A stretch of DNA of 64,000 nucleotides, taken from Terriglobales bacterium (lineage in GTDB: Bacteria; Acidobacteriota; Terriglobia; Bryobacterales; Bryobacteraceae). Shown one piece after another: positions 18,401 through 25,915 of the stretch. The notes under the pieces are model-generated. The model saw only the letters and a list, made by a program, of their open reading frames with translations, was not told the DNA's origin and did not search any database. Position numbers and translations under genes: made by a program. Position 1 is the first letter of the stretch. Each line of letters starts with the position of its first letter. Location: positions 124,001 through 188,000 of the forward strand of contig JAIXQP010000006.1 in NCBI GenBank assembly GCA_027485675.1, read 5' to 3'.

Positions 18401-18976
18401 CGCGTCGAAGCCTCGCAGGGCTACATCCACTATCAGAAGGGCAGCGCCGCCATCTACCATTTGAAGGAGATGATCGGCGAGGAGGCCATCAACCGCGCGC
18501 TCCGCAAAGTCATCGCGCAGTACGCCTACCAGGCGCCGCCCTACCCGACCTCCCACGCGCTCGTCGACGCCCTCCGCGAAGAGACGCCCGCCGAACTCCG
18601 GCCTCTCATCCAGGATCTGTTCGAAGAGATTACGCTCTTCGCCAACCGGACGACGGCGGCGACGGCCAAAAAGCGCGCCGACGGAAAGTTTGACGTGACG
18701 ATCAAGGTCGAAGCCCGGAAGTACAAAGCCGACGAGAAGGGCAACGAAACCGAGGTTCCGGTGGCCGACCAGATCGAGATCGGAGCCTTCGCCAAACCCG
18801 AAAAGGGCCAACGCTACGGCAAGACACTGCACCGGCAGCGCGTGCCCCTGAAGTCCGGCGCCGCGGAGTTCACTTTCACCGTGGACGAGCTGCCCGAAAA
18901 GGCCGGCATCGATCCGTTCCGCCTGCTGATCGACCGGCTGCCTTCGGACAACCTGAAGTCGGTGACCGTGCTTTAG
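15437..18976 (+). CDS. ABC-2 type permease fused to M1 family zinc aminopeptidase
   Basis: 1179 residues. The N-terminal half (about 1-580) consists of two ABC-2-like blocks of membrane helices, beginning FWLRGMMLWVFFFIIGTLV and again after residue 295 (FLGLLRFEFWGLVKTTSFLV). The remainder is an extracytoplasmic M1-type peptidase: an N-terminal beta domain (LRYHIELYPDRRALVMKAEQ), then HEMGHQWWAH (His918-Glu919...His922) with the third ligand Glu in SETLAQYSA, and a C-terminal helical domain. Peptidase and permease in one chain with a dedicated ATPase is a known but uncharacterised arrangement; it may cleave a peptide during or after export (inference). It converges on the ADOP permease with a 4-nt overlap (TTAG). 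Confidence 0.9.
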   Translation: MLAEFLRFELRFWLRGMMLWVFFFIIGTLVFSATASDKITVGSSLENTFRNAPFVVQNFYSIMGIFTLMMTTAFVNSAASRDFAYGTQQLLFATPLRKRDYLLGRFLGSVGVAVIPFLGISAGILLSAVMPWNDAERWGPVVAAAHWKGILVFAIPNTFFCGAVVFTIATLTRSTATSFIGSLLLLTAYVVSDVLMEDLDNETLAALLDPFGARTFGLMTKYWTVADKNTLSLGWEGLLLWNRLLWLAVGGLIFGFGYWRFSFSERSKAGAAVKDTDAAPARSIALPAVSYRQSAVPQFLGLLRFEFWGLVKTTSFLVLLFAALLNTVPTLIFSSTEGYGNTFLPVTYRIVESIQGSLYLFLLAMITYYAGVLVWRERDARMDEITDAAPHASALSYAAKFAALLGIIAMIQALMMAVGIAFQAYSGYTRYQIGLYLSELFVYDFSLFVLQAVLAFFIHVLSPNKYVGYFGYIIFLVANGFVWAPLNVATRLVRYSSRPEYIYSDFYGYGPFLTNWWSFTAYWLLIAAVLVLLSIALWPRGKERRFALRGALRTATLACGTVAAAWGGWLYYNSAILNPLYGPETRLDRQAEYEKLYKQYEKLPQPRILNLRYHIELYPDRRALVMKAEQEVVNAHAEPLAAIHIVLDRDYEHDIQMAGATLEKDDPDHSYRIYKLSPPMAPGEKRQMRITTSFQPKGIQNSTPVLEVTENGTFFNNSILPQIGYQAGYEISERNDRKKRGLPERDLMPALERDCKENCRNTYLSNNSDWVSVETVIGTAADQIAIAPGSLVKEWNQDGRRYFQYRLDHDSMNFYSFLSARYAVAREEWNGIKTEVYYYPEHSWNVPKMMKSMQKSLDYYTKNFGPYAHKQARIIEFPRIAMFAQAFPGTMPYSEAIGFISKLGKPDDIDMVYYIVAHEMGHQWWAHQVIGANMQGATLLSETLAQYSALMVMEKEYGRDMMRKFLEYEVDRYLGARGRELLKERPLLRVEASQGYIHYQKGSAAIYHLKEMIGEEAINRALRKVIAQYAYQAPPYPTSHALVDALREETPAELRPLIQDLFEEITLFANRTTAATAKKRADGKFDVTIKVEARKYKADEKGNETEVPVADQIEIGAFAKPEKGQRYGKTLHRQRVPLKSGAAEFTFTVDELPEKAGIDPFRLLIDRLPSDNLKSVTVL

Positions 18977-21234
18977 CGGAGCGTCTGCGCGGGGTCGGCG
19001 CGGCGGGCGCGGAGGGCGGGGAGCAGACCCGCCGCTACCGCCAGCAGGCCGATCCCGAGCACGACGCCGCCCAGCGCCAGCGGGTCCGTGGCGCCCACGC
19101 CGAAGAGCTGACTGCGCAGAACATCGGAGAACCAAAACGCCGCGCCTAGCCCGAGCAGCAACCCGGGCAGCGTAAGGCGCAACGCCTGCCCCAGCACCAG
19201 CCGCAGAATGTCTCCCGGCGAAGCGCCCAGCGCCGAACGCAGCGCCATCTCCCGGTGGCGCGCCGCGGCCAGCGAGGCGATGACGCCATAGAGTCCCACC
19301 CCGGCCAGCGCAATTGCCAACAGGGCGAGGCCGGCGCTGATCGAAAGCGTCAAGCGGCGCTCACCGACACTGCGCTCAATCCATGCCGTCATTGGCTCGG
19401 GCTTGATGGACTGCAGATCCGGATCCGTGCGGCGGAGCGCCTCGGCCAGACCGTTGGCGCCGTCGCGCGTCCGGGCGACCACCTGCATGCCGTCAATGGG
19501 AAACTGGGCCACGTTCAAATACATCTCCGGCAGCGGAGCGGCGTCGAGAGAGACCTGCGGCACGTCGGCCACCACGCCGACAATGGTGGCCTGCTGCGGC
19601 GTATTCCATTGGAACTGCACCCGCTCGCCCAGGCCACGGCCGAACTGCCGGACGAAGGCTTCGTTCACCACAACGACGTTCCCCGCCTCTTCCACGCGGA
19701 ACAGGCGGCCATCGCGAAGCCCGATGCCGAGCGTCTCAAAGTAGCCGTTCGAGGCGATGTTCCGCCGCGCCGTTTGCGGCTCTTCGCCGGGAAAGTTGAA
19801 GCGCGGATTCGTGCTGTTGCCAAACAGCGGCAGGCGCATGCCGACGCCCGCAGCCGAGACGCCGGGGATCGCTTTCAGTTCGGCTTCGAGGCGCGGATAG
19901 AACGCAGCCATCTTCGCTTCCGTGTTGTAGCGGCCCTCGGGAATCCCGAGGCCGAAACGGTACACCTGCTCCACCTGGAAGCCCGGGTTCACGGCGAGCA
20001 CCTCCTGCAAGCTGCGAGCGAGGAGCAGGCAGCCCGTGAGCAGCACGACGCTGACGGCGACCTCCGCCGTGACAATCGCGGCGCGGACCCGGTGGCTACG
20101 GCGGCCTCCGGCCACGGCCGGGCCCCCTTCGCGCATCTCGCGTTCGAGCACCAGCCGGCGGGCTTGCCACAGGGGCAGCACCGGCAGCAGCAAAGCGGCC
20201 GCCACCCCCGATGCGGCCGCAAAGGCGAAGGTGACGCCGGAGGGCGCCACACCAAACGGCACCAGCCGCAAGAGGCCCACGGCAATCGCGGCCCCGGCCA
20301 GGGTGCCGGCCGCGGCGATCAGCGCGCTTTCGCCGAAGAAGGCCCGCGCCAGATCCGCGAAGCGCGCACCGAGCGACAGGCGGATGGCCAGGTCCCGGCG
20401 GCGGCGTTCAAACTGCACGAGCAGCAGATGGGCCAGGTTGGCCAAGGCGATCAGAGTCAGCAGCAGCGCCCCGGCGGCCAGCAGTTCGAGGGGGCGTTGA
20501 TAAGGCCCCTGCAACTCCTGCCGCAGATCGCGGAGCAGCAGGCCGCCGTCGCGATGGGTGGGGTAAGCCTGGCTCCACTGTTGGGCCAGCACGTTCAGCG
20601 CGGCCTGGGACTGCGCCGCGTCCTTCGCCAGGCGGGCGATGCCGGAGAGCGTCCGCGGATCGCGGCGGCCGCCGTAGTCGGCGTGGGAAAGGGGAACCCA
20701 GGCATCGAGGCGCAGGTCGCGCCAAATGTCCTGCACGTTAGCCGGCAGCACCCCGATGACGGTGGCCGGCTGGCTGTTGATGGCCACGGTGCGGCCCAGG
20801 GCGGGTTCGGCGCCGAAGAGCCGCGTCCGCGCGGCGGCGGAAAGCACTACGACGTTGGGCTCATTCTCGCGGAACAGGCGGCCTTCGGCCGGCGCGATGC
20901 CGAGCGTGGGCAGCCACTCCTGCGTCACCATGCCGGCGATGAAAACCTGCACGGCGCCTCCGTTCGGCCCTTGAAAGCCAAAGCTGCGCGGACGGCCGAC
21001 GGCGACGGATTGGAACGCGCCCGTACCACGGTAGTCAGCCAAAGCTTCCAGCGTCGTATCAGCCTCCGCGCCATTGCGGAGCACCTCATGGAGAGCCACC
21101 AACTGGGGCGCGTCGCGATAGGGCAACGGCCGCAGAATCAGGGACTCGGCGGCGGTAAAGACCGCGGTGTTGGCGCCGATGGCTAAAGCCAGGATCACGG
21201 CGGCCAGGACGAAGAAGCCCGGAGATTTTCTCAT
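18973..21234 (-). CDS. ABC transporter permease, FtsX/MacB-type ADOP family, lacking the usual N-terminal extension
   Basis: 753 residues. Starts directly with the first membrane helix (MRKSPGFFVLAAVILALAIG, then NTAVFTAAESLILRPLPYRD), followed by a periplasmic MacB-like domain, an FtsX block (about 260-340), a second helix and periplasmic domain (about 390-620) and a final FtsX block ending RARRADPAQTLR. This repeated layout is that of acidobacterial duplicated orphaned permeases. Most relatives have a cytoplasmic N-terminal extension of some tens of residues; here the upstream gene ends three bases before the ATG, so none can be present. No cognate ATPase gene is adjacent. Confidence 0.88.
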   Translation of the reverse strand: MRKSPGFFVLAAVILALAIGANTAVFTAAESLILRPLPYRDAPQLVALHEVLRNGAEADTTLEALADYRGTGAFQSVAVGRPRSFGFQGPNGGAVQVFIAGMVTQEWLPTLGIAPAEGRLFRENEPNVVVLSAAARTRLFGAEPALGRTVAINSQPATVIGVLPANVQDIWRDLRLDAWVPLSHADYGGRRDPRTLSGIARLAKDAAQSQAALNVLAQQWSQAYPTHRDGGLLLRDLRQELQGPYQRPLELLAAGALLLTLIALANLAHLLLVQFERRRRDLAIRLSLGARFADLARAFFGESALIAAAGTLAGAAIAVGLLRLVPFGVAPSGVTFAFAAASGVAAALLLPVLPLWQARRLVLEREMREGGPAVAGGRRSHRVRAAIVTAEVAVSVVLLTGCLLLARSLQEVLAVNPGFQVEQVYRFGLGIPEGRYNTEAKMAAFYPRLEAELKAIPGVSAAGVGMRLPLFGNSTNPRFNFPGEEPQTARRNIASNGYFETLGIGLRDGRLFRVEEAGNVVVVNEAFVRQFGRGLGERVQFQWNTPQQATIVGVVADVPQVSLDAAPLPEMYLNVAQFPIDGMQVVARTRDGANGLAEALRRTDPDLQSIKPEPMTAWIERSVGERRLTLSISAGLALLAIALAGVGLYGVIASLAAARHREMALRSALGASPGDILRLVLGQALRLTLPGLLLGLGAAFWFSDVLRSQLFGVGATDPLALGGVVLGIGLLAVAAGLLPALRARRADPAQTLR

Positions 21235-21237
21235 TGC

Positions 21238-22062
21238 TTAGGAGCGGGAAAGATGGCGGTCGATGATCGCGATCTGTTGTTCGACGCGGTCCCGATCCCG
21301 GGCTTCGGGCATGAGAGCGAGGTAGCGTTCGAAGTCGGAACGGGCGGCCTGGAACTTCTTCAGTTCCACGTTCACCGCGCCGCGGAGGATGTAGCTATCG
21401 GCGTCGGTGGGGCACGCCTTCAACAGGAGATCCAAAACCTGGGAGGCCTTGGGATACTCTTTGCCCCGCAGGTAGATGCTGCGGAGGTTGTTCAACATCC
21501 GGACCAGAATCTGCTGCGGAGTGACGGGTTTGAGAAGCTGCGGCGTGGCGGAGAGGTCCATGCCCGTGAGGGTGCGGGCGAAGTCGATACACTGCTCGGC
21601 GGTCATCAGGGTGCCCTGGTGGAAGACGTCGATGTAGGTCTGGAAGCCTTCATCCTCGTAACTGCAGAGGAAGTGGCCGGGCAGACCGATGCCGAAGACG
21701 GGCATCTCCAGGCGCTCGGCGACCGCCATGTAGACGACCGAAAGCGAGATGGGAATGCCGGTGCGCGCGGCGATGACTTCATTCAGGCAACTGTTGCGCG
21801 GGTTATAGAAGTCCCGCTCGTTGCCGGCGAAACCCTGCTCGCGGAACAGAAACTCGTGCAGCACCTGCAGGCGCTCCACGCCGTCGTACTCCATCCGCAT
21901 CCGTTCGTCGATCTCGTTGGCGTAGGAATCGAGGATGTCGATGAAGGGCTCCGGGTCCAGACGCGGGAACTCGATGGCGGCCAGTTCGAGAGCCGCTAAA
22001 TCCAACGGAGCATCAGAGTCCGCGCGTGTCAGGATGTCGATCAGCGCATCCATGGGAGCCAT
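21238..22062 (-). CDS. SirB1 family protein (transglutaminase-like plus TPR)
   Basis: 274 residues. The N-terminal transglutaminase-like region includes LHEFLFREQGFAGNERDFYN, the Cys in NSCLNEVIAARTGIPISLS and GIGLPGHFLCSYEDEG (His), the arrangement of the SirB1 family. The C-terminal third is a pair of TPR-like helices (KASQVLDLLLKACPTDADSY and AARSDFERYLALMPEARDRD). The biochemical role is unknown. ATG 22062 or the ATG three codons later are both possible; neither has a clear Shine-Dalgarno. It is followed by the ADOP permease gene after 3 nt. Confidence 0.85.
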   Translation of the reverse strand: MAPMDALIDILTRADSDAPLDLAALELAAIEFPRLDPEPFIDILDSYANEIDERMRMEYDGVERLQVLHEFLFREQGFAGNERDFYNPRNSCLNEVIAARTGIPISLSVVYMAVAERLEMPVFGIGLPGHFLCSYEDEGFQTYIDVFHQGTLMTAEQCIDFARTLTGMDLSATPQLLKPVTPQQILVRMLNNLRSIYLRGKEYPKASQVLDLLLKACPTDADSYILRGAVNVELKKFQAARSDFERYLALMPEARDRDRVEQQIAIIDRHLSRS

Positions 22063-22079
22063 CGTTAGAATATCAAAGC

Positions 22080-22970
22080 GTGCGGCTCTGTTTAATCGCC
22101 CTATGGGGTATCGGCCTCTGCGGGCAGGGGTGGGAGTGGCGGCGGGAACTGCCGGGCGAAGGCCTGGTGGGCGGCGCCGGGAGCTTCACGTGGGGGCGGC
22201 GGGTGCTGGCCTGGAACGGCCCGGCGTATCGCGAAGTGGCGCGGGCGGAGCATGGGTACCACGATGGCGGATGCGTGCTGGGTGGCCGGAATCTGGTGCT
22301 GGCGGAGCGCCCGGCCGCGGGCGAACTGGGGCGGCTCGTCTTCCTCAAAGCCCCGGATTATCGGGCCGAGACGATCGACACCGACGTCGAACTCCACGAT
22401 TGCCTTCCGGCGACGCTCTTCGGCCGGAGCGGATTTTTGATGGTGCACCGTTTTCTGCAGGTCCGCTTCTACTGGCGGGCGGATGGCCGCTGGCAGATGC
22501 GGGAGATCTATTCCATCTACACGCCCTCGCGCCAGGGCGGCCTGGCGCTCGAGGACGTGGACGGCGACGGGCGCCCGGATGTTTACTGCGGTAACTATTG
22601 GGTTCGCAGTCCCGAACGGTTCGATCTGCCCTGGCGGATCTTCGCCATCAACCTGCTCGAAGCGAACTTCGTCCTGGCGCCTTGGCGCGATGGCTTGCTG
22701 GCTCTGCAGCGGGAGATCGCCGGGGCGCCGCTGCGGTTTTTCCGCCGGCCGACCGATCCGCAGCAGCTTTGGCCGGAGGTGACGGACGGGCAATACACAG
22801 CGCCCCGCGCCGTGCGGGCGATGGGCGCCGCGTTGTGGATTGGTCACGCCGGCGGGGTGACCGAGTGGCCGTCGGGACGGCCGGTCACCGCGGGCGGGCC
22901 AGTGGTGGCGCTGCTGCCGGGAGGAGTGGTGGTGAGCCCGGAGGCGGTGGGTCAGCCGCGGCGCAGGTAG
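22080..22970 (+). CDS. Secreted FG-GAP/VCBS-like repeat protein, uncharacterised
   Basis: 296 residues from GTG 22080, which gives a signal peptide VRLCLIALWGIGLCGQGWE. Further in, ALEDVDGDGRPDVYCGNYW is a calcium-binding DxDGDGxPD motif as in FG-GAP/VCBS beta-propeller repeats; the surrounding strands (GSFTWGRRVLAWNG, ALWIGHAGGVTEWPSG) fit blades of a degenerate propeller. I cannot name a substrate. An upstream ATG at 22026 would overlap the start region of the SirB1 gene and lose the signal peptide. The 3' end overlaps the cupin gene by 19 nt in convergent orientation. Confidence 0.65.
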   Translation: MRLCLIALWGIGLCGQGWEWRRELPGEGLVGGAGSFTWGRRVLAWNGPAYREVARAEHGYHDGGCVLGGRNLVLAERPAAGELGRLVFLKAPDYRAETIDTDVELHDCLPATLFGRSGFLMVHRFLQVRFYWRADGRWQMREIYSIYTPSRQGGLALEDVDGDGRPDVYCGNYWVRSPERFDLPWRIFAINLLEANFVLAPWRDGLLALQREIAGAPLRFFRRPTDPQQLWPEVTDGQYTAPRAVRAMGAALWIGHAGGVTEWPSGRPVTAGGPVVALLPGGVVVSPEAVGQPRRR

Positions 22971-23302
22971 GCGTCGTCGCCGCGCAGCCAGTCGGCGCGG
23001 ACGGGGGCGAACAGGTCGAAGACCCAGGAGTCTTCAAGGGCGATGACACGATGGACGACGTTTGAGGGGATCTGCATCACCTCACCGGCTTCGATGGTCA
23101 GATCCTGGTCGGCCGTGATGAATTGCAGCTTGCCGGCCATGAGAATGGTGACCTGCTCATTTTCGTGGTGATGATCCGGCACGACGGCGCCCTGCTTGAG
23201 TTCGAGGCGGGCGATGGTGATCCGGTCGGTGTGGATCGCCTGGCGCGCCAGAGCCGCGCTGAGCTGTTCAAGGGGGATCGACTTCCACTGATGGAGCTTC
23301 AT
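22952..23302 (-). CDS. Small cupin-domain protein
   Basis: 116 residues forming a single cupin: motif 1 VVPDHHHENEQVTILMAG gives the metal ligands (HHH...E) and motif 2 is GEVMQIPSNVVHRVIALED. The start is the ATG at 23302 (KLHQWKSIPLEQ); an open extension upstream reads as non-coding and crosses toward the rfbA leader. Single cupins of this type act as sugar-phosphate isomerases, dioxygenases or binding proteins; the function is not resolvable. It is divergent from rfbA with 57 bases between and could be co-regulated. Confidence 0.82.
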   Translation of the reverse strand: MKLHQWKSIPLEQLSAALARQAIHTDRITIARLELKQGAVVPDHHHENEQVTILMAGKLQFITADQDLTIEAGEVMQIPSNVVHRVIALEDSWVFDLFAPVRADWLRGDDAYLRRG

Positions 23303-23359
23303 GGGTTTGATCGTGTATTCTAACAAGAGTTGTAAAACGCTGGTATTGAAAGGGTTTCG

Positions 23360-24094
23360 ATGAAAGGTGTTGTTTTGGCCGGAGGCACGGGAAGCCGGCT
23401 TTTCCCGCTCACAAAGATTACGAATAAGCATCTGCTGCCGATCTACGACAAGCCGATGATCTACTACCCCATCCAGACCCTGGTCGATGCGGGTATTCGC
23501 GACATTTTGATCGTCACCGGAGGCCGCAACGCCGGCGACTTCCTGCGGCTCCTGGCCAATGGCAAGGAGTTCGGATTAACGCATCTGGACTTCACCTATC
23601 AGGAAGGCGAAGGCGGCATCGCCGAAGCGCTCTCGCTGGCTGAGCACTTTGCCGACGGCGAACGCATCTGCGTGGTGCTCGGGGACAACATCATCGAAGG
23701 GTCGATTAAAGAGGCCGTCGATGAGTTCCGCTCCCAGGCCGGCGGCGCCCGGATCCTGCTGAAGGAAGTGGAAGACGCCGAACGGTTTGGCGTCGCCGAG
23801 ATCGTGGGCGACAAGATCATCGGCATTGAAGAGAAGCCGAAGCAGCCCAAGTCGAACTGGGCGGTGACCGGTTTCTACCTTTACGACGAGCACGTTTTCG
23901 AGAAGGTGAAGGGGCTGAAGCGCTCTGAGCGCGGCGAGTTGGAGATCACGGACGTGAACAACTCCTACATCGCCGACGGCACGATGGCGTTCTCCTACCT
24001 CGAGGGCTGGTGGACCGACGCTGGCACCTTTGAAAGCCTCCTCCGCGCCAACAATCTGGTCGCCGAGACGGCGGAAAAGAGGAAGAGCGATTGA
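23360..24094 (+). CDS. rfbA: Glucose-1-phosphate thymidylyltransferase (RmlA, short form)
   Basis: 244 residues. The nucleotide-binding motif GVVLAGGTGSRLFPLTKIT and the substrate loop NKHLLPIYDKPMIYYP are those of RmlA; ICVVLGDNIIEGS holds the catalytic metal Asp, and GIEEKPKQPKSNWAVTGFYL and EGWWTDAGTFESLL follow in order. It makes dTDP-glucose from dTTP and glucose-1-phosphate. At 244 residues it lacks the C-terminal helical part of long-form RmlA (about 290 residues), matching the short forms seen in several phyla. AAAGGG lies before the ATG. First gene of rfbA-rfbC-rfbB. Confidence 0.93.
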   Translation: MKGVVLAGGTGSRLFPLTKITNKHLLPIYDKPMIYYPIQTLVDAGIRDILIVTGGRNAGDFLRLLANGKEFGLTHLDFTYQEGEGGIAEALSLAEHFADGERICVVLGDNIIEGSIKEAVDEFRSQAGGARILLKEVEDAERFGVAEIVGDKIIGIEEKPKQPKSNWAVTGFYLYDEHVFEKVKGLKRSERGELEITDVNNSYIADGTMAFSYLEGWWTDAGTFESLLRANNLVAETAEKRKSD

Positions 24095-24603
24095 ACGAGA
24101 AAGGCATTGGCAAAGTCATCCTGAAGCCGGAGAGTGAACATCTCATCCCGGGCGTGAAAGTGGTGAAGGTGGATCTGTGGCCGGACGACCGCGGCTACTT
24201 CCTGGAGGTCGCGCGTTTGGGCCAGGGTCTGGTGGCGGAGTTTCCGCCGGAGTCGACCCAGGTTTCGACGGCGCTGAGCTATCCGGGCACGATCAAGGCT
24301 TTTCACATTCACCAGAAGCAGACCGATTGCTGGCTCGCGGCCGCGGGGATGTTTCAGGTGGCACTGGTGGATTTGCGCGCGGGTTCGGCCACCTATGGCC
24401 TGCGGAACACGCTCTACATCGGCAAGCTGCGCCCTTGGCAACTGCTGATCCCGCCGGGCGTGGCGCACGGCTACAAGGTGATCGGCGGGGAGCCGGGCGT
24501 ACTCGTTTATCTCACCAACCGGCTGTATGATCCGTCCGACGAAGGGCGGATCGCTTACAACGACGCGTCCATCGCCTACGACTGGGAGTTACAACACAAG
24601 TGA
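24091..24603 (+). CDS. rfbC: dTDP-4-dehydrorhamnose 3,5-epimerase family protein
   Basis: 170 residues, cupin-type RmlC fold. GYFLEVARLGQG, TIKAFHIHQKQTDCWLAAAG, FQVALVDLRAGSATYG, LLIPPGVAHGYKVIGGEPG and the C-terminal RIAYNDASIAYDW align with the family in order, including the catalytic His in FHIH. The sequence is divergent from housekeeping RmlC around the catalytic Tyr (LVYLTNRLYD), so the exact epimerisation is uncertain. Starts at TTG 24091 overlapping the rfbA stop by 4 nt (TTGA), indicating coupled translation. Confidence 0.85.
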   Translation: MNEKGIGKVILKPESEHLIPGVKVVKVDLWPDDRGYFLEVARLGQGLVAEFPPESTQVSTALSYPGTIKAFHIHQKQTDCWLAAAGMFQVALVDLRAGSATYGLRNTLYIGKLRPWQLLIPPGVAHGYKVIGGEPGVLVYLTNRLYDPSDEGRIAYNDASIAYDWELQHK

Positions 24604-25610
24604 AGCTAATCGTCACCGGTGGCGCCGGGTTCATCGGCTCCGCCTTCGTTCGCCTGCTGCTGGCGGGACCGGAATCGTTGCACGTCACTGTGCTCGATCA
24701 GCTGACCTACGCGGGCAACCTGGACAACCTGGCCCCGGTCGCAGCAGATGCCCGTTACCGTTTTGTGCAGGGCGACATCGCCGACGCGGTGGCCGTGAAC
24801 GCGCTCGTCGAAGAGACGCAGCCGGACGCCATTGTCCATTTCGCCGCCGAAAGCCACGTGGACCGGAGCATTCTTTCGCCGGAGCCGGTGGTGCGGACCA
24901 ACCTGTTCGGCACCTTCACGCTGCTCGAAGCGGCGCGGAAGTTCGGCGTGAAGCGGTTTCTGCATGTCTCGACCGATGAGGTGTATGGCTCCATTCCCGA
25001 ACCGCACGAGGCCGACGAGAACTATCCGCTGGTGACCAGCAGCCCGTACTCGGCTTCGAAGGCCGGCTCCGATCTGCTCGCGCTCTCTTACTACACGACC
25101 TACAAAATGGCCGTGACGGTGACCCGCGCCTCCAACAACTACGGGCCGTATCAGTTCCCCGAAAAGCTGATTCCGCTGATGATCGCCAACGCCCTCGAAG
25201 GCAAATCGCTGCCGGTGTACGGCGACGGGCAGCAGGTGCGGGACTGGCTCTACGTCGACGACCACTGCCGGGCGATCCGCGCGGTGCTCGACCGGGGACG
25301 GTCCGGCGAGGTGTACAACATCGGCGGCAGCCGCTCGCTGCCGAATCTGGAAGTGGTGGAGAAGATCATCGCCGCCACGGGCCGCGACCGTTCGTTAATC
25401 AAGTACGTCACCGACCGGCCCGGCCACGATCGGCGCTACGCCCTGACGAGCGACAAGATCACCCGCGAAACCGGGTGGGCGCCGGAGGTGGAGTTCGAAG
25501 CCGGCCTAGCGGCCACCATCGACTGGTACCGGCAGAACACGCAGTGGATTGAACGGGTCCGTTCGGGCGCGTATCGCGAGTATTACGACCAGAACTACGC
25601 CAACCGCTAA
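24600..25610 (+). CDS. rfbB: dTDP-glucose 4,6-dehydratase
   Basis: 336 residues, short-chain dehydrogenase/extended SDR. NAD-binding TGGAGFIGSAFVRLLL, HFAAESHVDRSI, the catalytic region STDEVYGSIPE and the YSASKAGSD Tyr-Lys pair, then RASNNYGPYQFPEKLIPLMI and RPGHDRRYAL, all as in RmlB. It converts dTDP-glucose to dTDP-4-keto-6-deoxyglucose. The start is GTG 24600 with a 4-nt GTGA overlap on rfbC. No rfbD reductase follows; the operon ends at a convergent 4-nt overlap with a small secreted-protein gene. Confidence 0.95.
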   Translation: MKLIVTGGAGFIGSAFVRLLLAGPESLHVTVLDQLTYAGNLDNLAPVAADARYRFVQGDIADAVAVNALVEETQPDAIVHFAAESHVDRSILSPEPVVRTNLFGTFTLLEAARKFGVKRFLHVSTDEVYGSIPEPHEADENYPLVTSSPYSASKAGSDLLALSYYTTYKMAVTVTRASNNYGPYQFPEKLIPLMIANALEGKSLPVYGDGQQVRDWLYVDDHCRAIRAVLDRGRSGEVYNIGGSRSLPNLEVVEKIIAATGRDRSLIKYVTDRPGHDRRYALTSDKITRETGWAPEVEFEAGLAATIDWYRQNTQWIERVRSGAYREYYDQNYANR

Positions 25611-25915
25611 CGGCGGGCGAGGCCCGGGGCGGCCGGCGGCAGCGGCTTCAGATAGACGCCCGCCGGCTTGCCCGCTTTGTCGAGCAGGCAGACGAAATCG
25701 CGCTGCTCGGTGACCCCTTGTTTTGACGAAACGAAGCCGCGGCCCCAGATCACCTTGGCGATCTTGGGGTCGGCCGGACGCGTCTCTTCGAGGAGCTTCT
25801 CCCGGGCGGGAATGCGAAAGGTCACCCCCGGGGGCAACTGCGCCTGATAGTGCTGCTGGCAGGCCTCGTTGGCCCAGAGGGCGGGGGCGGCAAGACCCAG
25901 CAGGAGGAGCTTCAT
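25607..25915 (-). CDS. Small secreted protein of unknown function
   Basis: 102 residues from ATG 25915, which gives a signal peptide (KLLLLGLAAPALWANEACQQ); ATGA overlaps the pruA stop by 4 nt. The mature part is about 85 residues with two Cys and segments IPAREKLLEETRPADPKIAK and WGRGFVSSKQGVTEQRDFVC. No family recognised. It converges on rfbB with a shared CTAA tetranucleotide. Confidence 0.7.
   Translation of the reverse strand: MKLLLLGLAAPALWANEACQQHYQAQLPPGVTFRIPAREKLLEETRPADPKIAKVIWGRGFVSSKQGVTEQRDFVCLLDKAGKPAGVYLKPLPPAAPGLARR

Noticed and set aside
19255-21186. 643-codon open frame on the + strand across the ADOP permease gene
   Set aside because: It is the antisense of a clear permease; the translation is rich in Arg, Gly, Gln and His with no domain, as expected of an antisense frame in high-GC DNA.
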